Notes under the pieces: model-generated | Told to the model about the DNA's origin: nothing | The model's database searches: none | Seen by the model: only the letters and a program-made list of their open reading frames with translations | Part shown: positions 17,980 through 26,777 of the stretch, piece after piece | Layout: the number at the start of each line of letters is the position of its first letter | Position numbering within the stretch: position 1 is the first letter of the stretch | Origin: Rhodopseudomonas palustris HaA2 | GTDB taxonomy: Bacteria > Pseudomonadota > Alphaproteobacteria > Rhizobiales > Xanthobacteraceae | DNA: 64,000 nucleotides | Assembly (NCBI RefSeq): GCF_000013365.1 | Contig: NC_007778.1 | Location: 4,154,001-4,218,000 of the forward strand | Direction: 5' to 3' | Position numbers and translations under genes: made by a program

Positions 17980-18453
17980 TCAGCGTTGATCGGGTTGTTG
18001 CAGCGGCACCAGCGTTCCGCCGATCGACCGCGAATGGCCACGGAATTCGGCGATCACGATTCCGGCCGAGGAAACGCGGACATCGAAGATGCCGGATCGT
18101 CCGGCGCGGGTGACTTCGCGCGCGCTTGCCACCAGCTTCGCGCCGAGCTTGCTCGGGCGGATGAAACTGATCTGGCCCTGCGCCGCCACGGTGTTCTCGT
18201 TGCGCGAGTTGCAGGCATAGGCGAAGGCGGAGTCGGCCAGCGTAAAGATGAAGCCGCCATGGGCGATGCCGTGGCCGTTCACCATCTCGGTGGTGATCGT
18301 CATCGCCAGCGTCGCGAAGCCGGGGCCGATCTCGACGATCTCCATGCCGAGCGCCTTGCTGGCATGATCGTTGGCCCACATCGCGTCGGCGCAGGCGCGC
18401 GCCAATTCGTCGGGCGACAACTCCGCGGCAGCGGGGGAGCGCGCCACGGTCAC
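17980..18453 (-). CDS. paaI: Phenylacetyl-CoA-pathway thioesterase PaaI
   Basis: 157-aa hot-dog-fold acyl-CoA thioesterase. The signature NGHGIAHGGFIFTLADSAFA contains the conserved HGG and the Asp of PaaI enzymes. It hydrolyses ring-hydroxylated phenylacetyl-CoA and rescues CoA when the pathway stalls. It is first in a paaI-paaK unit and diverges from paaZ across a 239-bp region that carries an operator-like sequence. Confidence 0.93.
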   Translation of the reverse strand: MTVARSPAAAELSPDELARACADAMWANDHASKALGMEIVEIGPGFATLAMTITTEMVNGHGIAHGGFIFTLADSAFAYACNSRNENTVAAQGQISFIRPSKLGAKLVASAREVTRAGRSGIFDVRVSSAGIVIAEFRGHSRSIGGTLVPLQQPDQR

Positions 18454-18578
18454 CGCATGGTCCGAGCGCGGCAGGCACGCATCGCGATGCGTCGCCGCTT
18501 CCGGTCGGCGATCATGTCGTCATTCACGTTTCGCTCCCAATTTCACCCACCACGTCCGGGCTCTTTGAAAGCCTCTTG

Positions 18579-18601
18579 AATTGAACGATCGGTCAGTCAA
18601 T
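18579..18601. promoter_or_regulatory. Operator-like site (PaaR type) between paaI and paaZ
   Basis: On the minus strand this 23-bp site fits the core TTGACYGWCCRATYGKTCAA and matches the site at 24708-24730 at 18 of 23 positions; the ends are inverted (TTGA...TCAA). Both lie in divergent promoter regions of the phenylacetate genes and nowhere else that I noticed. The TetR regulator at 24799 is the likely binder. Confidence 0.7.
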
Positions 18602-18692
18602 TATTAGCCCAAGCCACCATCGTGTCAACGGCCGCCGCGCACGTCAAACCGCGCGGCGCCGCGGGCCGAACAAGAAAATCGGGGAGGACGCC

Positions 18693-20729
18693 ATGACCAC
18701 CACGCTGCAAAGCCTCGCGCGCGACGCCTGGGTGACGCCGGACACCGGCCTCGTCGACATTCCGAGCGCGATCGACGGCCGAGTGGTGGCGCGCGCCTCC
18801 AGCGCCGGGCTCGACTTTGCCGCGATCGTGCGCCACGCGCGCGAGGTCGGCGGGCCCGGCCTGCGCGCGCTGAGCTTTCACCAGCGCGCCGACCGGCTGA
18901 AGGCAATCGGCGCGTATCTGATCGAGCGCAAGGAGCAGCTCTACGCGATCGCCGCCGACACCGGCGCCAATCGCCGCGACAACGCGATCGACATCGACGG
19001 CGGCCTGGTGACGCTCGCGGCCTACGCCTCGCGCGGCCGGCGCGAACTGCCGGATACGAAATTCATCATCGAAGGCGAGGTCGAACAATTCGGCAAGCGC
19101 GGCAGCTTCGTCGGGCAACACATTCTCTCACCGCTACACGGCGTCGCCGTGCATATCAACGCGTTCAATTTTCCGTGCTGGGGTCTGCTCGAAAAGCTGG
19201 CGCCGGCGCTGCTCGCCGGCGTCCCGGTGATCGCCAAGCCGGCGACGGCGACGGCCTATGTGGCCGAGGCGCTGGTCAAGCTGATCCACGAATCCGGCCT
19301 GCTGCCGCCGGGCGCGCTTCAGCTGATCTGTGGCAGCACCGGCGATCTCTTCGATCATCTGACCGGCCAGGATGTGATCGCCTTCACCGGCTCGATCGAG
19401 ACCTCGGACAAGCTCCGCGCGCATCCCAACGTCGCAAGGCATTCGATCCGCTTCATCGCCGAGCGCGACTCGCTGAACGCCGCGATCCTCGGCACGGATA
19501 TCGCCCCGACCGACCCGGAGTTCGATCTGTTCGTGCGGGAGGTGGCGCGTGAGATGACCAGCAAGGCCGGGCAAAAATGCACCGCGATCCGCCGCGTGCT
19601 TGTGCCCCGCGCGCAGGAAGCCGCTGTCATCGCGGCCCTGCAGGCGACGCTGACCGACGTGAAGCTCGGCGATCCGCGCCAAGACGACAAGGCGATGGGC
19701 CCGCTGGTCAGCCGCGGCCAACGCGACACGGTGCGCGCCGCGATCGCAGCGCTCGCCCCCGAGGCCGACATCGTGTTCGGAGACCCGCAGCGTTGCAGCG
19801 GCGACGGCATCGACACCACGGCGGGGGCTTACCTCTCGCCGATACTCCTGCGCGCAACGGACCCGATGCGCGCAGAGAAGCTCCACGCCATCGAGGCGTT
19901 CGGACCCGTCGCGACCGTGATCGCCTATGACGACGTCGACCAGGTGATCGAGCTGGTTCGCCGCGGCGAAGGCAGCCTGGTCGCGTCGCTGTTCACCTAC
20001 GACAACGAGGTCGCCGAGCAGATCGCGCTCGGCATCGCGCCGTGGCACGGGCGATTGCTGATCCTCGACCGCGATTGCGCCGCGGAATCCACCGGCCATG
20101 GCACGCCACTTCCGGCGTTGTTGCATGGAGGCCCTGGCCGCGCCGGCGGCGGCGAAGAACTCGGCGGCCTGCGCAGCGTGCATCACTACATGCAGCGCAC
20201 CGCAATCCAGTGCTCGCCGCGCCGGCTGGCGGCATTGACCGGCACGTGGAGCCGCGGCGCACCGTCGCCGGTCTCGAATCTGCATCCGTTCAAGCGCAAC
20301 TTCGACGAACTGACCGTCGGCGAAAGCATCGAGACCGCGAGCCGGCCGATTACCCTCGACGACATCGAGCACTTCGCACATTTCACCGGCGACACGTTCT
20401 ACGCCCATATGGACGAGGCGGCGGCCAAGGCCAACCCGTTCTTCCCCGGCCGTGTCGCCCACGGCTATCTCATTCTGGCGTTCGCCGCCGGCCTGTTCGT
20501 CGACCCGGCACCGGGGCCGCTGTTGGCGAATTACGGCCTCGACAATCTGCGCTTCCTCAAGCCCGTCTCACCCGACGACACCATTCGCGTGAAGCTGACC
20601 GTGAAGCAGAAATCCTCCGCGCGGCGGCCGGAATACGGCGAGGTGCGGTGGGACGTCGAGGTGGTGAACCAGAACAACGAGCCGGTCGCGCGCTACGACC
20701 TGCTGACGATGAGTGCCCGGCCGACATAG
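18693..20729 (+). CDS. paaZ: Bifunctional oxepin-CoA hydrolase / 3-oxo-5,6-dehydrosuberyl-CoA dehydrogenase
   Basis: 678-aa fusion that opens the oxepin-CoA ring and oxidises the resulting aldehyde. Residues 1 to about 520 are aldehyde dehydrogenase, with Cys296 in KAGQKC and Glu257 as catalytic pair (E. coli PaaZ uses Cys295 and Glu256). Residues from about 535 are a MaoC-type hydratase with the Asp-His signature between [10 protein letters not shown] and [17 protein letters not shown] site precedes the ATG. It converges on paaE and diverges from paaI; the operator-like site lies in its upstream region. Confidence 0.96.
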   Translation: MTTTLQSLARDAWVTPDTGLVDIPSAIDGRVVARASSAGLDFAAIVRHAREVGGPGLRALSFHQRADRLKAIGAYLIERKEQLYAIAADTGANRRDNAIDIDGGLVTLAAYASRGRRELPDTKFIIEGEVEQFGKRGSFVGQHILSPLHGVAVHINAFNFPCWGLLEKLAPALLAGVPVIAKPATATAYVAEALVKLIHESGLLPPGALQLICGSTGDLFDHLTGQDVIAFTGSIETSDKLRAHPNVARHSIRFIAERDSLNAAILGTDIAPTDPEFDLFVREVAREMTSKAGQKCTAIRRVLVPRAQEAAVIAALQATLTDVKLGDPRQDDKAMGPLVSRGQRDTVRAAIAALAPEADIVFGDPQRCSGDGIDTTAGAYLSPILLRATDPMRAEKLHAIEAFGPVATVIAYDDVDQVIELVRRGEGSLVASLFTYDNEVAEQIALGIAPWHGRLLILDRDCAAESTGHGTPLPALLHGGPGRAGGGEELGGLRSVHHYMQRTAIQCSPRRLAALTGTWSRGAPSPVSNLHPFKRNFDELTVGESIETASRPITLDDIEHFAHFTGDTFYAHMDEAAAKANPFFPGRVAHGYLILAFAAGLFVDPAPGPLLANYGLDNLRFLKPVSPDDTIRVKLTVKQKSSARRPEYGEVRWDVEVVNQNNEPVARYDLLTMSARPT

Positions 20730-20766
20730 CGGCATCCGGCACGCGCCATTCGGCGCGGCCGGCTCT

Positions 20767-21864
20767 CTACAAGTGATCGTAGTCCACCACCACCCGATCG
20801 GTGGTCGGTTTCGCCTGGCAGGTCAGGATGAAGCCGGCTTTCAGCTCCCACGGCTCCAGCGAGTAGTTCAGCTCCATCGGGGCCTGGCCCTCGACCAGCT
20901 TGGCGCGGCAAGTGGAGCACATTCCGCCTTTGCAGGCGAAGGGCAGGTCAACGCCGGCACGTAACGCTGCGTCGAGGATCGCCTCGCCCTCCGCCACCGG
21001 CACTTCGCGGCGCTTGCCGTCGATGATCAGCGACGCGATCGCTTTCGGCGGCGCGCCCGGCGCGACCACCGCCTTGGGTCGCGGCTTGCCGCCGAGGCCG
21101 GAGACGAAGCGCTCGACATGAATGCGCGCCTCGGCGATGCCGAGTTCGCGGCAGGCGGCCTCGACGTCGTCGCTCATCCCGATCGGGCCGCAGACGAAGA
21201 CGTGATCGACGCTCGCGGCGGGCAGCATCGCGGTCAGCAGCAGCCGCACCTTGTCGCGATCGAGCCGGCCCTGCATCACCGGCACGTCCTGCTCTTCCTG
21301 AGAGAGAACGTGGAACACCGCGAAGCGCTGCAAGTAACGATCCTTGAGCGTCTCCAGCGTGTCGCGAAACAGGATCTGATCGGTGCTGCGGTTGCCGTAG
21401 AACAGGAAGAACCGGCTCGCCGGCTCGCGCGCCAACACGGCCTTGATCAGCGACAAGATCGGCGTGATGCCGGAGCCCGCGGCGAAGCCGACATAGGTGC
21501 GGACCTCGTCCGGCGCAGGCGCGACGCCGAACCGGCCGGTCGGCGTCATCACGTCGAGCGTGTCGCCGGCTTTCAGCTCCTCGGTCGCCCACACCGAGAA
21601 CGCGCCGCCGTCGATCTTCTTCACTGCGATCCGCAATTCGCCGTCGTCGGGGCCCGAGCAGATCGAATAGGAGCGCCGCACCTCCTCGCCGTCCATCGTG
21701 GTGCGCAGCGTCAGATACTGACCCGCGGCGAACTGGTAGGCGTCGGCGAGATCCGGCGGGACGGTGAAGCTCAGCGAGATCGCGTCGCGGCCTTCGCGGC
21801 GCAGATCGCGGATCACCAGCGGATGGAAGCGCGGAATGGTGGCAGAGATGTTCATGGCGGGCAT
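20767..21864 (-). CDS. paaE: Phenylacetyl-CoA epoxidase reductase subunit
   Basis: 365-aa NADPH:acceptor reductase that feeds electrons to the PaaA diiron centre. A ferredoxin-reductase domain comes first (FAD motif RRSYSICS; nucleotide site GFAAGSGITPILSL; FVCGPIGM) and a C-terminal plant-type [2Fe-2S] domain follows (CKGGMCSTCRAKL and a later LTCQ). Last gene of paaABCDE, 22 nt after paaD. The start could be M1 or M4 (MNISATIPRF). Convergent with paaZ, 37 nt apart. Confidence 0.96.
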   Translation of the reverse strand: MPAMNISATIPRFHPLVIRDLRREGRDAISLSFTVPPDLADAYQFAAGQYLTLRTTMDGEEVRRSYSICSGPDDGELRIAVKKIDGGAFSVWATEELKAGDTLDVMTPTGRFGVAPAPDEVRTYVGFAAGSGITPILSLIKAVLAREPASRFFLFYGNRSTDQILFRDTLETLKDRYLQRFAVFHVLSQEEQDVPVMQGRLDRDKVRLLLTAMLPAASVDHVFVCGPIGMSDDVEAACRELGIAEARIHVERFVSGLGGKPRPKAVVAPGAPPKAIASLIIDGKRREVPVAEGEAILDAALRAGVDLPFACKGGMCSTCRAKLVEGQAPMELNYSLEPWELKAGFILTCQAKPTTDRVVVDYDHL

Positions 21865-21886
21865 CGGCTCAATGACATTTGACCTA

Positions 21887-22390
21887 TCAGTGACATTTGA
21901 AGTAATCGAACGGCTCGCGGCACACCTTGCAGCGCCACAGCGCCTTGCAGGAGGTCGAGCCGAATTCGGACAGTTGCTCGGTGTCGATCGAACCGCATTG
22001 CGGACAGGCTATTTCAAGGGCGCCGAACAACGCCCGGCGGCCGGTCGCGGCCTGCGGCGGCGCGATGCCATAGTCCTTCAGCTTGGCGCGGCCCTCGGCG
22101 CTCATCCAGTCGGTGGTCCAGGCCGGCGCCAGCACGGTTCGAACGCTCGCGTCGCCGATGCCGGCGCGCGCCAGCGCGGTCTCGATCTCCAGCGTGATCA
22201 TGTTCATCGCCGGGCAGCCCGAATAGGTCGGCGTGATCGTGACCTCGACGCGGCCGTCGTTGACGCTGATGTCGCGCAGCACGCCGAGATCGGCGATGGT
22301 GAGGACGGGAATCTCCGGATCGACCACGGTCGCGGCCGCATCCCAGGCGCGGGCGCGCAGCTCGGAATCGCTGATGGCGCGCGTCACCAT
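21887..22390 (-). CDS. paaD: Phenylacetyl-CoA epoxidase assembly protein PaaD
   Basis: 167-aa protein (E. coli PaaD 165 aa). An N-terminal DUF59/MIP18-type domain (VVDPEIPVLTIADLGVLRDI, SGCPAMNMI) is followed by a C-terminal zinc-ribbon-like part with two CxxC pairs (CPQCGS and CKVC). It is needed for epoxidase activity, probably in iron-sulfur or diiron assembly. The ATG at 22390 overlaps the end of paaC by 7 nt, which fixes the start; the frame stays open upstream. Confidence 0.94.
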   Translation of the reverse strand: MVTRAISDSELRARAWDAAATVVDPEIPVLTIADLGVLRDISVNDGRVEVTITPTYSGCPAMNMITLEIETALARAGIGDASVRTVLAPAWTTDWMSAEGRAKLKDYGIAPPQAATGRRALFGALEIACPQCGSIDTEQLSEFGSTSCKALWRCKVCREPFDYFKCH

Positions 22391-23160
22391 GTCTGGCCCG
22401 GATAGGTCCGCTGCATGTATTGCAGCTCGGAGAGCAGATGGCCGAGATGCTCGCTGTGCCGGCCGCTGCGGCCGCCGCGCTGCACCCACGTGCCGCTCGG
22501 CAGCGTCAAGGTCGCTTCGCCCAGCACGGCGGCGATCGTTGCCTGCCAGGGCTCGCGCAGGCTCGCGGGATCGATCACGACGCCCGCCTCGATCAGGCTG
22601 CGCTCGCCATCGTCGGCCTCGAACAGCTCACCCGTGAACGGCCACAGCGCGTCGATCGCGTCCTGCGCGCGGCGATGGCTTTCGTCGGTGCCGTCGCCGA
22701 GCCGGATCATCCATTCCGACGTGTGGCGGAGGTGATAGGCGCTTTCCTTTTCCGACTTCGCCGCGATCGCGGCGAGCGTCGGGTCGGCCGAGCGCATCAT
22801 CGCCCGCCAATACGGATCGGCGTAGGCGGAATACAACAATTGCCGCGCGATGGTGCGGGCGAAGTCGCCGTTGGGCTGCTCGACGAGCAAGAGGTTCTGG
22901 TAATCGCGCTCCTCGCGCAGATAAGCGAGCTGATCCTCGCCGCGCCCCCTGCCCTCGACGCGCCCTGCATAGCTGTACAGTTCGCGCGCCTGCCCGATCA
23001 GATCCAGCGCGATGTTCGACAGCGCCATGTCCTCTTCGAGCATCGGCGCATGGCCGCACCATTCCGACAGCCGATGCCCGAGGATCAGCGCGTCGTCGGC
23101 GCGGCGCAGGGCGTAGGTGAACAGCGGGGTGTCGGTGATTTCGATCGAGGCGGCGGGCAT
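22384..23160 (-). CDS. paaC: Phenylacetyl-CoA epoxidase structural subunit PaaC
   Basis: 258-aa ferritin-like partner of PaaA in the epoxidase core. It keeps the fold (EEDMALSNIALDLIGQARELY, ESAYHLRHTSEWM) but is the non-catalytic subunit in characterised complexes. The C-terminus MQRTYPG is typical. Between it and paaB is a 178-bp gap holding a hairpin repeat, unusual inside this normally tight operon. Confidence 0.95.
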   Translation of the reverse strand: MPAASIEITDTPLFTYALRRADDALILGHRLSEWCGHAPMLEEDMALSNIALDLIGQARELYSYAGRVEGRGRGEDQLAYLREERDYQNLLLVEQPNGDFARTIARQLLYSAYADPYWRAMMRSADPTLAAIAAKSEKESAYHLRHTSEWMIRLGDGTDESHRRAQDAIDALWPFTGELFEADDGERSLIEAGVVIDPASLREPWQATIAAVLGEATLTLPSGTWVQRGGRSGRHSEHLGHLLSELQYMQRTYPGQTW

Positions 23161-23204
23161 CGGCTGTTACTCGGGTTCGAATGAAGCGTTCGCCACACAC
23201 GCGG

Positions 23205-23309
23205 CGTCATCCTGAGGTGGGAGCGCAGCGAGCCTCGAAGGATGCGGCGACGGGTACCGGCTGCGCATCCTTCGAAGCCGCCGCTGCGCGGCGGCAGCTC
23301 AGGATGACG
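23205..23309. repeat. Dispersed inverted repeat, family 3, inside the paa operon
   Basis: Arms CGTCATCCTGAGG ... GAAGGATGC and GCATCCTTCGA ... CTCAGGATGACG pair over most of their length. It is the well-known Rhodopseudomonas/Bradyrhizobium intergenic hairpin with CTGAGG-type ends. It sits in the paaB-paaC gap and should be transcribed as a strong stem-loop. Confidence 0.85.
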
Positions 23310-23338
23310 TCGCGTTATGTGCCGGCCACGGCGGCGAA

Positions 23339-23626
23339 CTACATATGCCCGACTTCATCGGGCACCTCGTAGAACGTCGGGTGACGATAGATCTTGCTCT
23401 CGGCCGGCTCGAACATCATGCCCGCCTCGGCGGGATCGCTCGCCGTGATCGCGCTCGACGGCACCACCCAGATCGACAGCCCCTCGCCGCGGCGGGTGTA
23501 GACGTCGCGGGCCGCCTGCAGTGCCAGCGTGGCGTCGGCGGCGTGCAGCGAGCCGACGTGCTTGTGCGCGAGGCCATTGCGGCTGCGGATGAAGACTTCC
23601 CACAGCGCCGTATTCGGCGTGCTCAT
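23339..23626 (-). CDS. paaB: Phenylacetyl-CoA epoxidase subunit PaaB
   Basis: 95-aa small subunit that bridges PaaAC heterodimers. The N-terminus STPNTALWEVFIRSRNGLAH and the end GKM-like EVGHM are typical. The ATG at 23626 is chosen because GGGAGG lies 6 nt upstream; another in-frame ATG at 23650 has no such site. It follows paaA by 35 nt. Confidence 0.95.
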   Translation of the reverse strand: MSTPNTALWEVFIRSRNGLAHKHVGSLHAADATLALQAARDVYTRRGEGLSIWVVPSSAITASDPAEAGMMFEPAESKIYRHPTFYEVPDEVGHM

Positions 23627-23661
23627 CGAATGCCTCCCGAAGATGGACAATCCCGCGGCGT

Positions 23662-24645
23662 CTAGGCCGCGATCTTCTTCTTGCGCTTTTCGGCGAAGGC
23701 CATCGCGGCTTCGCGAACCCAGGCGCCGTCGTCATGCGCCTTGCGCCGCGCCGCCAGCCGGTCGCGGTTGCACGGGCCGTTGCCGGCCAGCACCTGCTTG
23801 AATTCGTCCCAGTCGATCGTGCCGTAGTCCCAGTGCCCGGTGGACTCGTTCCTGGTCAACGCCGGATCGGGAATCGTGAGCCCGAGATAGTGCGCCTGCG
23901 GCACGGTCGCATCGACGAATTTCTGGCGCAATTCGTCGTTGGAGAAGCGCTTGATCTTCCATCTGGTCGAGGTGTCGCTGTGCTGGCTGGCCTGATCCGG
24001 CGGGCCGAACATCATCAGGCATGGCCACCACCAGCGGTCGAGCGCATCCTGCGCCATCGCCTTCTGCTCGGCCGAACCGCGGCACAGCGTCAGCATGATC
24101 TCGTAGCCCTGGCGCTGGTGGAACGACTCCTCCTTGCAGACGCGGATCATCGCCCGCGCATAGGGGCCGTAGGAGCAGCGGCACAGCGGAATCTGGTTCA
24201 TGATCGCGGCGCCGTCGACCAGCCAGCCGATCGCGCCGATATCCGCCCAGGTCAGCGTCGGGTAGTTGAAGATCGAGGAGTACTTCGCCTTGCCGCTCAG
24301 CATCTGATCGACCAGCTCTTCGCGCGACGAGCCGAGCGTCTCTGCGGCGGCGTAGAGATACAGCCCGTGGCCGCATTCGTCCTGCACCTTGGCGAGCAAG
24401 GCGGCCTTGCGGCGCAGCGTCGGCGCGCGGGTGATCCAATTGCCTTCCGGCAACATGCCGACGATCTCGGAATGGGCGTGCTGCGAGATCTGCCGCGTCA
24501 GCGTCTTGCGATACGCCGCCGGCATCCAGTCGTTGGGCTCGATCCGCTCTTCGGCATCGATCCGCGCCTGGAACAGCGCGGCGCGGCCGGCGTCCTCGAG
24601 GTTGCGATCCTCGGCCTCGGTGGTGTTGAGCGCCTGTGTGTACAT
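23662..24645 (-). CDS. paaA: Phenylacetyl-CoA 1,2-epoxidase catalytic subunit PaaA
   Basis: 327-aa ferritin-like diiron oxygenase subunit that makes the 1,2-epoxide of phenylacetyl-CoA. Diiron ligand motifs are DECGHGLY and [10 protein letters not shown]. First gene of paaABCDE. The ATG at 24645 gives the family N-terminus [10 protein letters not shown]; upstream codons in frame overlap the operator-like site and are not family sequence. It diverges from the TetR gene with one operator-like site between them. Confidence 0.96.
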   Translation of the reverse strand: MYTQALNTTEAEDRNLEDAGRAALFQARIDAEERIEPNDWMPAAYRKTLTRQISQHAHSEIVGMLPEGNWITRAPTLRRKAALLAKVQDECGHGLYLYAAAETLGSSREELVDQMLSGKAKYSSIFNYPTLTWADIGAIGWLVDGAAIMNQIPLCRCSYGPYARAMIRVCKEESFHQRQGYEIMLTLCRGSAEQKAMAQDALDRWWWPCLMMFGPPDQASQHSDTSTRWKIKRFSNDELRQKFVDATVPQAHYLGLTIPDPALTRNESTGHWDYGTIDWDEFKQVLAGNGPCNRDRLAARRKAHDDGAWVREAAMAFAEKRKKKIAA

Positions 24646-24707
24646 GGCGGCGTCCTCGGCAGTTTCCTCGCAGGCTCGGGCGCGCGGCCCGGCCTTGTTG
24701 GAAATAT

Positions 24708-24730
24708 AATTGACCAATTGGACGGTCAAT
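24708..24730. promoter_or_regulatory. Operator-like site (PaaR type) between paaA and the TetR gene
   Basis: AATTGACC ... GGTCAAT is an inverted repeat of 23 bp (minus-strand core TTGACYGWCCRATYGKTCAA), 62 bp upstream of paaA and 68 bp upstream of the TetR start. It matches the site at 18579-18601 at 18 of 23 positions. A single site here could control both paaABCDE and the regulator. Confidence 0.72.
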
Positions 24731-24798
24731 GCAAGTGTCGGAACCAGTCATCCGCGGTTCGTGTCGGGCGTGCCGCACCAAGCAGGATGTTGCATCGC

Positions 24799-25482
24799 AT
24801 GGCTCGCACGCGAGCGAACGACTACGACCAGAAACGCCGCGGCATCCTCAGCCGTTCCGCGAAGCTGTTCGCGGAGCACGGCTATACCGGAACCTCGATC
24901 ACCATGATCGCGGAGGCCTGCGGCGTCTCAAAGGCGCTGATGTATCACTACTACCGCTCCAAGGACGCGGTGCTGTTCGATCTGCTCGCCGACCATTTGC
25001 AGCATCTCGTCGGCGTGGTCGAATCTGCTGCGCGGTCCGAGGGCGACGCTGGCGAGCGGCTGTTCGCCATCGCGGCGGCACTGCTGGAAGCCTATCGCGG
25101 CGCCGACGCCGAACATCAGGTGCAGATCTCGAGCCTCAAGTTGTTACCAGGCGAGCAGCAGGAGGAACTGAAGGCGCTGGAGCGCAGTCTCGTCAGCCTG
25201 ATGTCGGATGCAATCAGCGCTGCGATCCCGGCGACCGCCGCCAAGCCGCATCTCCTGAAGCCGCTGACGATGTCGCTGTTCGGCATGTTGAACTGGCACT
25301 ATTTGTGGTTCCGCGAAGGCAAGGGGCTGAACCGCCAGACCTATGCGAAAATGGTGACGACGCTGATGGTCGCCGGCGCAGAACAGGCGATGGACGCGGT
25401 CGAAGACGACGACGCCGAGCCCGGGCGCACAACGTCGCGCAGGAAGAACGAGCGGCCGGCAGTGGCGCGGCGCGCAGGGTAG
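24799..25482 (+). CDS. paaR: TetR-family regulator, probable phenylacetate regulator PaaR
   Basis: 227-aa TetR protein. The DNA-binding domain lies near residues 8-55 (ILSRSAKLFAEHGYTGTSI, then CGVSKALMYHYYRSKDAVLF), followed by an effector domain with the conserved WHYLWFREG. It diverges from paaA, and the operator-like sites at 24708 and 18579 occur only near pathway genes. TetR-type PaaR proteins that respond to phenylacetyl-CoA are known in other proteobacteria. The start could be 24787, but 24799 gives the usual N-terminus. Confidence 0.85.
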   Translation: MARTRANDYDQKRRGILSRSAKLFAEHGYTGTSITMIAEACGVSKALMYHYYRSKDAVLFDLLADHLQHLVGVVESAARSEGDAGERLFAIAAALLEAYRGADAEHQVQISSLKLLPGEQQEELKALERSLVSLMSDAISAAIPATAAKPHLLKPLTMSLFGMLNWHYLWFREGKGLNRQTYAKMVTTLMVAGAEQAMDAVEDDDAEPGRTTSRRKNERPAVARRAG

Positions 25483-25503
25483 CGACTTCTGCACATCCTC
25501 TCC

Positions 25504-25623
25504 ACGTCATTCCGGGGCGCTCGCCGAAGCGAGCGAACCCGGAATACCGAGGTTGTTGCGACTACCGGATGAACACCTCGCGATTCCACGTTCGCGAACT
25601 GCGTTCGCGCCCCGGAATGACGT
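25504..25623. repeat. Dispersed inverted repeat, family 2
   Basis: Arms begin ACGTCATTCCGGGGCGC and end GCGCCCCGGAATGACGT, with internal partial complementarity. The same family occurs at 62228-62326. It fills most of the gap between paaR and the phasin terminator. Confidence 0.85.
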
Positions 25624-25638
25624 TGAAGGGTGGCGCCC

Positions 25639-25665
25639 AAAAAGAAAGGCCCGCTTGCGCGGGCC
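25639..25665 (-). terminator. Rho-independent terminator of the phasin gene
   Basis: On the minus strand a 7-bp stem GGCCCGC / GCGGGCC with loop GCAA is followed by TTTCTTTTT, 46 nt after the phasin stop codon. Confidence 0.85.
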
Positions 25666-25710
25666 CAGAATTCAGTGATCAGCAAGACCTGTGATCGATC
25701 GATGTGTCGA

Positions 25711-26202
25711 TCAGAGCGGCTTGCTGAAGCTCTTGCTCAGGTTGTCCTGGGCCGACTTGGCGCTGTCGGCGACCAGCTTCCCGAGATATTCGGTGGTCGA
25801 CTTGGCGCGCGACACCAGCACTTCGCCGTGCGAGCGAACCAGATCCGACTGGATCTGCACCGCTTCGTTCAACGACTTCGCCGAAGCCAGCTTGTCGATT
25901 CCGGAGAAGAACGCCTGGGTGTCGGCATAGATCGCCTGCTGGATGTTGCGGCTGATCTTGGCGGCCTCGCTGACCGAATGGCTGACAGCCTCTTCGATCG
26001 CGGAGGTGACCTTCTCCGAACCCGCCTGGAAGTCGGCGGCCTTCTCCTTGGCGGTGCCGGCCGCACGCTTGACGAAGTCGCGGGTGGCTTCCGGAACTTC
26101 CAGATTCTGGAAGTTCTTGAATGCGTCGCCAACCGGCGCAAATGCCTGTTTGACGTTGTCGAACGCGGCCTGATGCGTCTCGGAATAGGTTTCGTTGGTC
26201 AT
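25711..26202 (-). CDS. Phasin family protein (PHA granule-associated)
   Basis: 163-aa largely helical phasin_2-type protein (FDNVKQAFAPVGDAFKNFQN, ATRDFVKRAAGTAKEKAADF, SLNEAVQIQSDLVRSH). Phasins coat polyhydroxyalkanoate granules and control their size. No Cys, no signal peptide. A GGAG site lies 7 nt before ATG. Upstream are two TGC-ATT-GCA dyads like those bound by the PHA repressor PhaR, and a clear terminator follows, so it is a single-gene unit. It neighbours a PhaE-like gene. Confidence 0.92.
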   Translation of the reverse strand: MTNETYSETHQAAFDNVKQAFAPVGDAFKNFQNLEVPEATRDFVKRAAGTAKEKAADFQAGSEKVTSAIEEAVSHSVSEAAKISRNIQQAIYADTQAFFSGIDKLASAKSLNEAVQIQSDLVRSHGEVLVSRAKSTTEYLGKLVADSAKSAQDNLSKSFSKPL

Positions 26203-26288
26203 CGGGTGTCTCCATCCTCGGTGATTGAGCTATGGTCTCGCCCCGTCCGAATGCGGCCCGGGACACCCTTCATATGGCACAGTTTATG

Positions 26289-26317
26289 TTGCATTGCAAT
26301 ATAATATTGCATTGCAG
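26289..26317. promoter_or_regulatory. Two PhaR-like dyads upstream of the phasin gene
   Basis: TTGCATTGCAA (26289-26299) and TTGCATTGCAG (26307-26317) are spaced 18 bp start to start, on the same face of the helix within an AT-rich stretch, about 90 bp upstream of the phasin ATG. PhaR repressors are reported to bind TGC-N3-GCA dyads before phasin genes. Assignment is by pattern. Confidence 0.65.
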
Positions 26318-26416
26318 CATTTCAGCTTGCACCTAAGTCGTTGATCCGATTAATGAATATTCTCTAATCCGCGTGCGCGAAACAAATTTCGCAATTTTTG
26401 GATGTAGCTCGGCCGC

Positions 26417-26758
26417 CTATTTCGCGCGCGTCGGCTTTGGTGCCGTGGTGTCGCCGGACTCGTTGCGCCCTTGATCGACCGCTGCCTTGAGCTGATCGAG
26501 CCGGGCTTCGATTGCCGAGAGCCGCGCGCCGAACTCGTCCATCTGCGCGCGCGTCGGCAGGTTGAGACCGGCCAGGTATTTTTCAACCATCTCGCCGAAC
26601 TGTTTCTGCGCCTCCGCCGTGGCGCCGCCGACCTGGCCGACCGCTTTGGCGATTTCCGGGGTCGCCATCGCCTGACTGGCGAGCGCCGTGAAGCCCTTGC
26701 TCATCTCGCCGAACATCGCTTGCCAGGCCGCGGCCGGGTCGTTGTCCTTGTCGGCCAC
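26417..26758 (-). CDS. PhaE/phasin-like small coiled-coil protein
   Basis: 113 aa from a GTG start that has GAGGAGAAGG directly upstream; the frame stays open upstream inside the P450 gene. The N-terminal part is helical (AWQAMFGEMSKGFTALASQA). The segment YLAGLNLPTRAQMDEFGARL followed by a heptad coiled coil resembles the C-terminal NLPTR-coiled-coil region of the class III PHA synthase subunit PhaE and of granule proteins. It is the last gene of the DUF6489-hydrolase-CYP102 operon, 19 nt after the P450 stop. Function inferred only; it could be a granule tether. Confidence 0.7.
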   Translation of the reverse strand: MADKDNDPAAAWQAMFGEMSKGFTALASQAMATPEIAKAVGQVGGATAEAQKQFGEMVEKYLAGLNLPTRAQMDEFGARLSAIEARLDQLKAAVDQGRNESGDTTAPKPTRAK

Positions 26759-26777
26759 TACCTTCTCCTCGTTGGAC

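Noticed and set aside
25504-25623. Hairpin repeat considered as an attachment site or insertion-sequence end
   Set aside because: It belongs to a dispersed intergenic family also seen at 62228; no transposase or integrase and no target duplication.
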